Part shown: positions 1 through 9,159 of the stretch, one piece after another
How positions within the stretch are numbered: position 1 is the first letter of the stretch
How the letters are laid out: every line of letters starts with the position of its first letter
Assembly: GCF_020089865.1 (NCBI RefSeq)
Contig: NZ_JAIRBM010000012.1
Location: forward strand, 78,517-142,516
Source of the DNA: Microvirga puerhi
GTDB taxonomy: Bacteria > Pseudomonadota > Alphaproteobacteria > Rhizobiales > Beijerinckiaceae
Reading direction: 5' to 3'
DNA: 64,000 bases
Notes under the pieces: generated by a model
The model's input: the letters and a program-made list of their open reading frames with translations, nothing else
What the model was told of the DNA's origin: nothing
Database searches by the model: none
Translations under genes and position numbers: made by a program

Positions 1-144
1 ACCGGCACTGGTGGGATAGCCCGCAACATCGAACAGGTCCTTAACGGCAAAGCTGAGGCCGGCAAGCGGCCCCGTCACAGCGCTGGGCACGTCGACGGGC
101 GGATAGGGCATGAAGGCCCGGGCAGGATCGTGATCGAGAAGCAT
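1..144 (-). CDS. Amidase, N-terminal fragment (runs off left edge)
   Basis: Only the first 48 codons are in the window. The peptide contains GPLAGLSFAVKDLFDVAGYP, the typical N-terminal segment of amidase-signature enzymes, in which the lysine after FAV is the first member of the Ser-Ser-Lys triad. It would hydrolyse a carboxamide in the cytoplasm. The ATG at 144 is chosen because the homologous segment follows closely; an in-frame ATG at 183 would add 13 residues. It is divergent from the HAAT-type transporter at 298, so the two may share a promoter region and the enzyme may act on an imported amide (inference). The GGSS(G/S) core lies outside the window, so the substrate cannot be judged. 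Confidence 0.8.
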   Translation of the reverse strand, partial: MLLDHDPARAFMPYPPVDVPSAVTGPLAGLSFAVKDLFDVAGYPTSAG

Positions 145-297
145 GATGGCCTGAAGGAAGAGGACGGGGCAAAAGATTGGCATCGGCCCGAAGCTGGTGG
201 CAAGGCATGAATCGCGTCCCGATATGCGATTGAGGCTTTCTTCCGAAACAGATTGGCCCTACACCCACGCTGGCCCTTCATTTGCAGGTGATGACAA

Positions 298-1503
298 ATG
301 GCGAAGACGTCGATGACCCGCTGGCTGGTTCTGGGATTGGGGCTGGCGCTTGCAGGCCCCGCCGCTCAGGCTCAGCCCGCCCCGATCAAGATCGGAGAGC
401 TGAACTCCTACAGCAAATGGGCGGCATTTACCGTGCCCTATCGCCAGGGCTGGCAACTCGCACTCGACGAAATCAATGCCAAGGGCGGGGTGCTGGGACG
501 GAAGATCGAGATCATTTCTCGCGATGACGGCGCCACGACCGGCGACACGACCCGCGTCGCTGATGAGTTGGTGACGCGCGAGGGCGTATCGTTCCTGTTC
601 GGTTCGTTCCTGTCGAACGTGGGCGTTGCGATGGCGGACTACGCCAACCAGAAGAAGATCCTCTACATCGCTGCCGAGCCACTGACCGATGCCATCACCA
701 TGGCGCAGGGAAATCACTATACGTTCCGCGTTCGGCCAAGCAATTTCATGCAGGTCGGCATGCTGGTGGATCAGGCGAAGGCATCCGGTGCGAAGCGCTG
801 GGCTATCGTGGCCCCCAACTATGAATACGGCCAGTCCGCGGCGGAAGTCTTCAAGCGGCTGATCAAGGAACGCGTCCCCGGCGCAGAGATCGTCGCCGAG
901 CAATACCCGGCCCTTGGCAAGATCGAGGCGGGGGCAACCGTCTCCGCTATCGAGCAGGCAAAGCCGGACGGCATCTTCAACGTGACCTTCGGTCCCGACC
1001 TCACGCAGTTCGTCCGCGAAGGCAACGCCCGCGGCCTGTTCGAGGGCAAGTTCATCCTGTCTCTGCTGACCGGGGAGCCCGAGTGGCTTCTCCCGCTCAA
1101 GGACGAAATCCCGGAAGGGTGGACCGTCACGGGATATCCCTGGGACGAGATCAAGGACCCAAAACACAAGGCGTTCGTGGACGCCTACCAGACCAAATAC
1201 AAGGACACGCCACGGCTCGGCTCTCTCCTCGGCTATATGGTCGTCAACATGATCCGTGACACGATCGAGCGCGCGGGCTCCGTGGAAACGGAGGCACTGA
1301 TCAAGGCCTTCAAAGACGCCAAATTCGACACGGTCATCGGACCTGTGACCATGCGCGGCCTCGATCATCAATCCACCATGGGCGCCTGGGTCGGCAAGCT
1401 GGTCCTCAAAGGGACGCATGGCGGCATGACGGACTGGAAATACAACGATGGAGCATCGTTCATGCCGTCCGAAGCCGAGGCAAAGGCGGCCAGGAAGGAC
1501 TGA
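298..1503 (+). CDS. HAAT-family ABC transporter, periplasmic amino-acid/amide-binding protein
   Basis: A 401-residue Peripla_BP_6 (type I fold) solute-binding protein. A signal peptide spans residues 1-26 (basic start, hydrophobic core, cleavage after AQA). The mature protein begins with PIKIGELNSYSKWA and continues with GWQLALDEINAKGGVLGR, the standard start of LivJ/UrtA/AmiC-like binding proteins. It captures a small amino acid, amide or urea-like ligand in the periplasm and delivers it to the permease at 1559. The ATG at 298 is preferred because it gives a clean signal peptide and has an AGGTGA about 8 bases upstream. First gene of an operon with the permease and two ATPases. The ligand is inferred only from neighbours (amidase, carbamoylase-like hydrolase), so it may be an amide, ureide or hydantoin product. 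Confidence 0.9.
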   Translation: MAKTSMTRWLVLGLGLALAGPAAQAQPAPIKIGELNSYSKWAAFTVPYRQGWQLALDEINAKGGVLGRKIEIISRDDGATTGDTTRVADELVTREGVSFLFGSFLSNVGVAMADYANQKKILYIAAEPLTDAITMAQGNHYTFRVRPSNFMQVGMLVDQAKASGAKRWAIVAPNYEYGQSAAEVFKRLIKERVPGAEIVAEQYPALGKIEAGATVSAIEQAKPDGIFNVTFGPDLTQFVREGNARGLFEGKFILSLLTGEPEWLLPLKDEIPEGWTVTGYPWDEIKDPKHKAFVDAYQTKYKDTPRLGSLLGYMVVNMIRDTIERAGSVETEALIKAFKDAKFDTVIGPVTMRGLDHQSTMGAWVGKLVLKGTHGGMTDWKYNDGASFMPSEAEAKAARKD

Positions 1504-1558
1504 CGCATCCATGGCTTCGCGCGAGCTCTCCCTTCCGATATCGGGAGGGTAGCCCTCG

Positions 1559-3406
1559 ATGGATCCGTCTTTTCTCGTCATTCAGGCGCTGAACGGGCTC
1601 GCCAGCGCCTCATCGCTGTTTATTACCGCCTGCGGCCTCACACTCGTCTTCGGCGTGACCCGGATCGTCAACTTCGCCCATGGCTCCCTTTATATGGTCG
1701 GAGCCTATACGGCGGCGACGCTCGTACCGAAGCTCCTCGATCTCTCCTATGGGCCAGTAGCATTCTGGGCGGGCCTCCTCATCGCGGCCATCGCAGTCGG
1801 CCTTATCGGCATTCTGCTGGAGGTCCTTCTGCTGCGACGCATCTATCGCGCGCCGGAACTCTTGCAGCTCCTTGCCACCTTCGGTGTCGTTCTGGTGTTC
1901 CAGGATCTCGTGGTGCAGATTTTCGGTCCTCAGGATATCTTGGGGCCGCGGGCCCCCGGTCTGCGTCAGCCGATCGAAATCCTCGGTCGGCGTTTCCCTT
2001 CCTATGAGCTTGTGCTGATCGCGGCGGGTCCGGTGGTTCTCGGGTCCATGTGGCTTTTGCTACGCAAGACGCGATTTGGCATCCTGATCCGAGCTGCGAC
2101 GCAGGACCGGGACATGGTCGCCGCACTCGGCGTCAACCAAGCTCTTCTGTTTACGGCAACGCTGTTTCTCGGCGCTTTTTTAGCCGGCCTTGGCGGGGCG
2201 CTGCAGATCCCGCGCGTCGCGGCGAATACAGGCATGGACCTGTCGATCATCGCCGAATGCTTCGTCGTGACGGTCGTCGGAGGCATGGGAAGCATTCCAG
2301 GGGCATTTCTTGCAGCCCTCATCATCGGAGAGCTGCAAGCTTTCGGCATCCTGATCTTTCCCAAAAGCACCCTGGTCATCGTCTTCCTGCTCATGGCCTT
2401 CGTGCTCGCGGTGAAACCGAACGGCCTCTTCGGCCGCCCTGAGGCAGTTGGCGCATCACACGCCGTGGGAATTGCAAGTCGCGCCCCTTCCCGCTGGTCT
2501 GCGGTGATCGCCATCGTAGTTTTCGCTCTCTTTGCAGCCCTTCCGCTTATTGCCGATCCCTATCTCCTCAAAGTCGCGACCGAGATCCTGATCCTCGGCC
2601 TTTTCGCCTTCAGTCTCCAACTCCTGATCGGCGTCGGCGGCCTCGTGAGCTTTGGCCACGCCGCCTTTTTTGGATTGGGAGCATACGGAGCCGCTCTTGC
2701 CGTCAAATGGTTCGGAGCCTCCATGGAGGCTGCGATTCCACTTGGAGTCCTGCTTGCCGCCGCCGGCGGAGCGCTCATCGGCGCCTTCGTCGTGCGGTTG
2801 TCGGGAATCTACCTTGCCATGATGACGCTGGCAGCGGCTCAGATTCTGTACGCCGTCGCATTCCAATGGGTCGATGTCACGGGCGGAGACAATGGAATCG
2901 TCGGTGTCTGGCCCCCCGCATGGGCCGGGGCGCGGGAGGTTTACTATCTCGTCACCCTCACGATCACGGCGGGAGTTCTGGTTCTTCTGGCGCGTGCCGT
3001 CCACGCACCTTTCGGTTATTCCCTGCGGGCAGCCCGAGACTCCGAATCCCGTGCCGAGGCCATCGGCCTGCGCATTCGCTACCACCGCTGGACGGCATTC
3101 ATCGTAGCCGGAGCCAGCGCGGGTCTTGCAGGTGGATTGTATGCCTTTTCCCGCGGTTCGGTCGATCCGAGCCTGCTTGGGATTCCGACCTCCGTCGATG
3201 CACTCACGATGCTGCTTCTCGGAGGAATCCAGACCCTGGCGGGACCGCTCCTCGGTGCGGCAGTGCTGCATGCCCTACGGGACTGGATCATGCCGCTGAC
3301 GCACTTCTGGCGCTTGCTCCTGGGCCTGAGCATCATCACCATGGTGCTGGTATTTCCGCGCGGCCTTGTCGGCACACTTGCCCGCCGACGCGAGGAACGT
3401 GCATGA
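1559..3406 (+). CDS. HAAT-family ABC permease, LivH-LivM fusion
   Basis: One 615-residue polypeptide carries both membrane subunits that are usually separate. Residues about 1-295 match LivH (opening with the ITACGLTLVFGVTRIVNFAHG signature). Residues about 305-605 match LivM, including LLIGVGGLVSFGHAAFFGLG and the EAA-like segment AARDSESRAEAIGL. Around 16-18 hydrophobic segments are visible. It forms the inner-membrane channel for the substrate bound by the protein at 298 and is powered by the ATPases at 3403 and 4173. The stop overlaps the next start as ATGA, indicating translational coupling. Such fusions are known in proteobacterial HAAT systems, so this is uncommon rather than novel. 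Confidence 0.92.
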   Translation: MDPSFLVIQALNGLASASSLFITACGLTLVFGVTRIVNFAHGSLYMVGAYTAATLVPKLLDLSYGPVAFWAGLLIAAIAVGLIGILLEVLLLRRIYRAPELLQLLATFGVVLVFQDLVVQIFGPQDILGPRAPGLRQPIEILGRRFPSYELVLIAAGPVVLGSMWLLLRKTRFGILIRAATQDRDMVAALGVNQALLFTATLFLGAFLAGLGGALQIPRVAANTGMDLSIIAECFVVTVVGGMGSIPGAFLAALIIGELQAFGILIFPKSTLVIVFLLMAFVLAVKPNGLFGRPEAVGASHAVGIASRAPSRWSAVIAIVVFALFAALPLIADPYLLKVATEILILGLFAFSLQLLIGVGGLVSFGHAAFFGLGAYGAALAVKWFGASMEAAIPLGVLLAAAGGALIGAFVVRLSGIYLAMMTLAAAQILYAVAFQWVDVTGGDNGIVGVWPPAWAGAREVYYLVTLTITAGVLVLLARAVHAPFGYSLRAARDSESRAEAIGLRIRYHRWTAFIVAGASAGLAGGLYAFSRGSVDPSLLGIPTSVDALTMLLLGGIQTLAGPLLGAAVLHALRDWIMPLTHFWRLLLGLSIITMVLVFPRGLVGTLARRREERA

Positions 3407-4176
3407 CGCTGCTCAAGGTGGAGAGACTGACGAAGTCGTTTGGCGGCGTCGTCGCCGCGAGCGATGTTTCCTTGACGGTGCGGCGCGGCGAAATGGTTGC
3501 GCTCATAGGCCCCAACGGCGCCGGCAAATCGACTGTCTTCAACATGATCGGCGGGCAGTTGCAGCCAGACAGCGGCCATGTCTTGCTTGATGATGCCCCC
3601 ATTACGCAGGCGACGGCGTCGGAGCGTTTTCGGAAGGGGATCGGCCGAACGTTCCAAGTCGCGCAAGCCTTCCTGTCGATGACAGTGCTGGAAAACGTGC
3701 AGATGGCTCTTCTCAGCCGCTACGGAGAAACCCGCGGTCTCTGGTCGCCGGTGAGGCCGTGTCACCGGGAGGAGGCTTTGGGACTTCTGACGCAGGTGGG
3801 CATGGAAGGAGTTGCCGACCGGCCAAGCGCAGAGCTGGCCTATGGCGATGTGAAACGAATGGAACTCGCCATCGCCTTGGCAGGCGATCCGAAGCTCATT
3901 CTCATGGATGAACCCACCGCAGGCATGGCTCCCGCCGAGCGCTCCGCTCTCATGGAGCTGACCGACTCCCTGGCTCGATCGCGCCACATGGGCGTGCTGT
4001 TCACCGAACACGACATGGATGTCGTCTTCGGTCACGCCGATCGGGTGCTCGTCCTCCTGCGCGGTCAGATTATCGCGACGGGAACGCCGGATGAAATCCG
4101 ACGGGATCCGCGGGTCCGTGAGGCCTATCTCGGGGATACGCATGGACTGGCCCCCCTTACGGCGAGGCCTGCATGA
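3403..4176 (+). CDS. HAAT-family ABC transporter ATP-binding protein, LivG type
   Basis: A 257-residue ABC ATPase. Walker A GPNGAGKST is at residues 36-44, the signature LAYGDVKR at 145-152 (a LivG-type variant of LSGGQ), and Walker B LILMDEP at 165-171, with the switch histidine in FTEHDMDVV. It hydrolyses ATP on the cytoplasmic face of the fused permease. A longer open frame extends upstream inside the permease gene, but the ATG at 3403 overlaps the permease stop (ATGA) and begins exactly at the family N-terminus MTLLKVERLTKSFGG. It overlaps the following LivF-type gene by 4 bases. Confidence 0.93.
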   Translation: MTLLKVERLTKSFGGVVAASDVSLTVRRGEMVALIGPNGAGKSTVFNMIGGQLQPDSGHVLLDDAPITQATASERFRKGIGRTFQVAQAFLSMTVLENVQMALLSRYGETRGLWSPVRPCHREEALGLLTQVGMEGVADRPSAELAYGDVKRMELAIALAGDPKLILMDEPTAGMAPAERSALMELTDSLARSRHMGVLFTEHDMDVVFGHADRVLVLLRGQIIATGTPDEIRRDPRVREAYLGDTHGLAPLTARPA

Positions 4177-4886
4177 CCGGATTGCTTCTGGATGTGGAGA
4201 ACCTGAAGGCCTCCTATGGTCGGGCCCAGGTTCTTTTCGGGCTCTCATTCCGGCTTCAGGCGGGTGAAATAACGGCGCTGATCGGCCGCAATGGCGCCGG
4301 CAAAACGACCACCCTGAAGGCCGTTCTCGGACTGGTGCCGGCAACTGCCGATCGCCTCCTGTTCAAGGATCGGTCCATTTTGGGCGTTCCCACCTACAAG
4401 ATCGCCCGGCTGGGTCTCGGCTATGTCCCTGAGGACCGAAGAATTTTTACGGATTTGACGGTGGAGGAGAACCTCGAGGCTGGCCGGCGCTCCGGTGGCA
4501 GCGAGCGCGCTCCCTGGACTCCGGAGCGACTTTTCCGGCTTTTTCCCAATCTCGCTGCCATGAAGGGGCGGCGCGGCAACCAAATGTCCGGAGGCGAACA
4601 GCAGATGCTGTCCATCGCCCGGACTCTCATGGGCAATCCGGACGCCATTCTTCTCGACGAGCCGTCCGAGGGTATCGCACCGGTTCTTGTCCAGGCCATG
4701 GCCGAGGCCGTGCTTGCCATGAAGGCGGAGGGCGTGGCCATTCTCCTATCCGAGCAGAATTGGGCCTTTGCGGCCGCGGTCGCAGACAAGGCCTGCGTGA
4801 TCGAGCGCGGGGAAATGCGCTTCGAAGGCGCCATGACCGACTTTCTCGGCAATGAGGCCTTGAGACTCCAGACACTCGGAGTGTGA
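4173..4886 (+). CDS. HAAT-family ABC transporter ATP-binding protein, LivF type
   Basis: A 237-residue ABC ATPase of the LivF branch. Walker A GRNGAGKTT is at residues 38-46, the signature MSGGEQQM at 138-145 and Walker B ILLDEPSEG at 159-167, followed by the LSEQN switch region. It pairs with the LivG-type subunit to energise uptake. The ATG overlaps the preceding stop as ATGA, so the permease and both ATPase genes are translationally coupled. Length and motif order are normal for the family. Confidence 0.93.
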   Translation: MTGLLLDVENLKASYGRAQVLFGLSFRLQAGEITALIGRNGAGKTTTLKAVLGLVPATADRLLFKDRSILGVPTYKIARLGLGYVPEDRRIFTDLTVEENLEAGRRSGGSERAPWTPERLFRLFPNLAAMKGRRGNQMSGGEQQMLSIARTLMGNPDAILLDEPSEGIAPVLVQAMAEAVLAMKAEGVAILLSEQNWAFAAAVADKACVIERGEMRFEGAMTDFLGNEALRLQTLGV

Positions 4887-5027
4887 GGGACCGGGGCGCT
4901 TCACAGGATCGATAAGAGCACTGCGGCGCTCAAAACGTTGACGGACGAGGCCAAAGGCCCGATATCCAGCCCATCCGGCGCAGACTGTGCCAATCTCCTT
5001 GTCCGTTATCTGAGGAATTTCCCGTTC

Positions 5028-6468
<1,441 letters not shown>

Positions 6469-6533
6469 TCAGAGCGATACCGGCGCAGCTTTCGCTTGCG
6501 CGGCGCGCCGGTTCCTGAAACTCTTTCCGCATC

Positions 6534-7772
6534 ATGACGGACTCATCTGAACCAGCCCTTGGCCGTCGCGCCATGGCTATGCTCGACGAACTCGCTCGCT
6601 ACAGCGACGATGCCGGGCGCCTGACGCGTCTCTACCTGTCGAAGGCTCACCGCGCAGCTGCAGAAGCCACACTAGAGCTGATGCAACGCGCGGGGCTTGA
6701 TGCCCATATTGATCCGCTCGGATCCGTGATTGGCCGTATCGAGGGGACGGATCGAAACGCACCGGCACTCATGATCGGTTCGCATATCGATACCGTGATC
6801 GATGCCGGCCGCTACGACGGAACGCTCGGTGTCGTCTTAGGGATCGTTGCTGTCGAAGCGTTGCTGGAGGAAGGGATCGCTCCCGCATGTCCGATCGAAA
6901 TCGTGGCGTTCGGCGATGAGGAGAATGCGCGCTTTCCGACGAATCTCTCCACATCCTACGCCTTGTCCGGCAAGTACAATCCGGACTGGCTCGACGGCGC
7001 CGATGAGCAGGGCACGACATTGCGAGATGCGTTGGCGCAGTTCGGAGGAGATCCATCGAACATCGCAAGCATCGCGCGTGATCCGAAGCGTTACCGGGGC
7101 TATCTCGAGGTCCATATCGAACAGGGACCGCAACTCGAAGCGGCAGGACTTCCGGTCGGCCTCGTCTCGGCCATCAACGGCGTCACGCGTGCCCGCGCGA
7201 CAGTGATCGGCGAAGCGGGCCATGCGGGAACGGTGCCCATGTCCATGCGCCGCGATGCGCTCGCTGCAGCTGCGGAGATGATCGTTGCGGTAGAGCGAAC
7301 GGGAGCCGTTCGAGCAGACACTGTCGCTACCGTCGGTGTCACGAAGGTCCAACCCGGCGCGATCAACGTCATTCCCGCTCGTGTCGACTTCACGATAGAC
7401 GCCCGCGCACCGAACGATGCTGTGCGTCACGACATGGTAGCGGATATCCTCAACGAGTGCGAAGCCATCGCCGAGAAACGCGGCACGGCCTTCACCGTTG
7501 AGCCTTTCATGGACTCTCCTGCAACCCCGATGAACAAGGCGTTGCTGAGCCGCCTGGAAGAAGCCATCCTAGATGCCGGGATTGTCCCGCATGAGCTTGC
7601 CTCCGGTGCGGGTCACGATGCGGTTGCGATGGCAGAGCTTTGTCCGGTGGCGATGCTGTTCGTTCGCTGCAAGGGCGGGATCAGTCACAATCCCGCGGAA
7701 TCGATTACCGTCGAGGACGCGGATGTGGCAGCGCGTGTTCTCCTCGCGACTGTGAGGAAGATCGCCTCTTGA
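6534..7772 (+). CDS. Zn-dependent amidohydrolase, N-carbamoyl-L-amino acid hydrolase / allantoate amidohydrolase family
   Basis: A 412-residue M20-type dinuclear metal hydrolase. Metal and active-site motifs are GSHIDTVIDAGRYDG (His/Asp ligands), GDEENARF, HIEQGPQLEA and SGAGHDAVAM near the C-terminus. The family hydrolyses the carbamoyl group of N-carbamoyl amino acids, allantoate or ureidoglycine, releasing ammonia and carbon dioxide. The sequence alone does not discriminate among these. It follows the HAAT transporter and redox genes, suggesting that the imported substrate is a ureide or a ring-opened hydantoin/pyrimidine. Its TGA overlaps a TTG start of the following acetyltransferase. 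Confidence 0.87.
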   Translation: MTDSSEPALGRRAMAMLDELARYSDDAGRLTRLYLSKAHRAAAEATLELMQRAGLDAHIDPLGSVIGRIEGTDRNAPALMIGSHIDTVIDAGRYDGTLGVVLGIVAVEALLEEGIAPACPIEIVAFGDEENARFPTNLSTSYALSGKYNPDWLDGADEQGTTLRDALAQFGGDPSNIASIARDPKRYRGYLEVHIEQGPQLEAAGLPVGLVSAINGVTRARATVIGEAGHAGTVPMSMRRDALAAAAEMIVAVERTGAVRADTVATVGVTKVQPGAINVIPARVDFTIDARAPNDAVRHDMVADILNECEAIAEKRGTAFTVEPFMDSPATPMNKALLSRLEEAILDAGIVPHELASGAGHDAVAMAELCPVAMLFVRCKGGISHNPAESITVEDADVAARVLLATVRKIAS

Positions 7773-8197
7773 CCTACGAGCTCGAGCTCCTGTCCTCGCC
7801 GGATGAGTCCATTCACGATCTGATCCGCAGACACCTGCGTGAATTCAACCGCACGACCCTAGCTCCCGGTCTGCCGACGGAAGACCTTGCCATCGTGATC
7901 CGCGAGCCGGAGCATGGGGCAGTCCTAGGTGGGTTATGGGGGCGCACCGGTCGAGGATGGTTGTCCATCGAGCTGATCTTCGTGCCCGAAGATCTCCGCG
8001 GCAACGGCATCGGACCGCGATTGCTCATGATGGCCGAAGCAGAAGGGCTTCGGCGTGACTGTCATTCCGCGTGGCTCGACACGTTCAATCCCGACGCGGC
8101 CGTTCTGTACGAACGCCTGGGCTATGTGCGCTTCGGTGAGTTGAAGGATTTCCCTCCAGGGAACAGTCGCATCTTCCTTCAGAAGAAACTGAAGTAG
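7769..8197 (+). CDS. GNAT family N-acetyltransferase
   Basis: A 142-residue GNAT-fold protein. The acetyl-CoA loop is visible in VPEDLRGNGIGPRLL (the R/Q-x-x-G-x-G/A motif) and the C-terminal motif in AAVLYERLGYVRFGEL. A TTG start at 7769 is proposed because it overlaps the previous stop (TTGA), has AGGAAG 8 bases upstream, and gives a sensible N-terminus (LTYELELLSSPDESI). The longer upstream frame lies inside the hydrolase gene. The acceptor substrate is unknown. Its coupling to the hydrolase suggests a role in the same pathway or detoxification of a product. Confidence 0.8.
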   Translation: MTYELELLSSPDESIHDLIRRHLREFNRTTLAPGLPTEDLAIVIREPEHGAVLGGLWGRTGRGWLSIELIFVPEDLRGNGIGPRLLMMAEAEGLRRDCHSAWLDTFNPDAAVLYERLGYVRFGELKDFPPGNSRIFLQKKLK

Positions 8198-8199
8198 GA

Positions 8200-8724
8200 T
8201 CATCCAGGCGGGCCCGTCCAATCCTCGGAGAGGATGGCCCAGCGCTCGTGATCGCGCCATTCTCCGCCAATCTTGAGATAGCGCGGTGAATAGCCTTCCT
8301 GTCGAAAGCCGAGGCGCTTCACTAGTTCGCGGGAGGGTGCATTGCCAGGCTGTATATTGGCCTCTAGGCGGTGAAGCCCCTGTTGCTCGAAACCATGAGC
8401 TACGGCAAGACCGACGGCCTCGCGCATGAGCCCGTGTCCTTGCCAACCGATCATGCCGTAATAGCCGAGATACGCGCTCTGAAAGAGACCGCGAACGATC
8501 TCGTTGAGATTGACGACGCCGACAATCCGTCCACTGTCACGCTCGCGGGCGATGAAGCCGATCGAGCGCTCGCCATCGCTGCGTGAGAGATAAGCCTGAA
8601 AGCCTGCACTGTCTCGGCAGGGATAAACCCACGGTTCGTGCACAGCGATACTTGCGAGATTCGCTGCAATGAGTTCCGCACTATCCGCGGCAGAGACAGG
8701 CCTGATAACGACACGTGATTGCAT
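8200..8724 (-). CDS. GNAT N-acetyltransferase, RimJ/RimL type
   Basis: A 174-residue protein with the RimJ/RimL layout: an N-terminal IRPVSAADSAELIAAN strand-helix, GYYGMIGWQGHGLMREAV carrying the acetyl-CoA loop, and a C-terminal segment NAPSRELVKRLGFRQEGY. These enzymes acetylate N-terminal or side-chain amines of proteins or small molecules. The ATG at 8724 is chosen because an AAGGTGA lies about 10 bases upstream; the frame stays open for another 60 codons but without homology. It converges with the other GNAT gene, with only 2 bases between the stops. Confidence 0.85.
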   Translation of the reverse strand: MQSRVVIRPVSAADSAELIAANLASIAVHEPWVYPCRDSAGFQAYLSRSDGERSIGFIARERDSGRIVGVVNLNEIVRGLFQSAYLGYYGMIGWQGHGLMREAVGLAVAHGFEQQGLHRLEANIQPGNAPSRELVKRLGFRQEGYSPRYLKIGGEWRDHERWAILSEDWTGPPG

Positions 8725-8805
8725 TCTCAAACTGTCACCTTTCTGGAACCTTGGCCTGTTCATGCCGTTGTCGTCCGTCATCTTAACATATCGAAGGAAC
8801 GGATT

Positions 8806-9108
8806 ATGCGAGCCATTCTTCTCTCGGCTTTCGCTGCAACGCTTGGTATGGGATTCCTCGCTGCTCCCGAAGCACAGGCCCGTTTCAACGGCGTTCAGGT
8901 GCAAGCTCCTTCACTTGTGGAGGACGTCGCTTGCGTAACACGTCGGGTGCGGACAGTGCTTCCCAATGGGCGCGTCGTGTTTCGCACCGTTCGTGACTGC
9001 GGTGTGCGGCCAGGGTGGGGACGTCCGGGCCCGTGCCGCATGGTTCGTGAGCGGGTCGTTCGTCCGAACGGCAGAGTCGTTTTCCGTGAGGTCCGTCGCT
9101 GCTTCTGA
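8806..9108 (+). CDS. Small secreted protein with a duplicated PNGRVVFR module
   Basis: A 100-residue protein with an AAGGAAC Shine-Dalgarno 6 bases before the ATG. Residues 1-24 form a Sec signal peptide ending in a small-residue site (PEAQA). The mature part is very basic and has two near-copies of one unit: VLPNGRVVFRTVRDCG and VRPNGRVVFREVRRCF. Each is preceded by a Cys-x2-Arg/Met-Val-Arg segment, so the four cysteines could form disulfides in the periplasm. I do not recognise a named family. It is followed by a strong terminator. A structural or cell-envelope role is possible but unproven. Confidence 0.75.
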   Translation: MRAILLSAFAATLGMGFLAAPEAQARFNGVQVQAPSLVEDVACVTRRVRTVLPNGRVVFRTVRDCGVRPGWGRPGPCRMVRERVVRPNGRVVFREVRRCF

Positions 9109-9121
9109 TGCCGCGGCTTCC

Positions 9122-9150
9122 AAGGGCCCGCTACGGCGGGCCCTTCTTTT
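9122..9150 (+). terminator. Rho-independent terminator after the small secreted protein
   Basis: A perfect 10-bp stem (AAGGGCCCGC at 9122-9131 paired with 9136-9145) with a TACG loop is followed by TCTTTT. It lies 14 bases after the stop at 9108. The U-rich tail is on the plus strand, so it serves the small secreted gene rather than the converging lyase gene. Confidence 0.85.
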
Positions 9151-9159
9151 CGTCATCTT

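Noticed and set aside
259..1581. A 440-codon minus-strand frame opposite the HAAT binding protein
   Set aside because: No recognisable domain. It mirrors a well-supported gene with signal peptide and family motifs on the plus strand.
2707..3402. Upstream extension of the LivG-type ATPase inside the permease gene
   Set aside because: The extension is a shifted reading of the permease. The ATG at 3403 with ATGA overlap gives the exact family N-terminus.
4938..5027. TTG start giving a 134-residue ferredoxin
   Set aside because: The extra 30 residues have no family counterpart, and the ATG at 5028 has a good Shine-Dalgarno.
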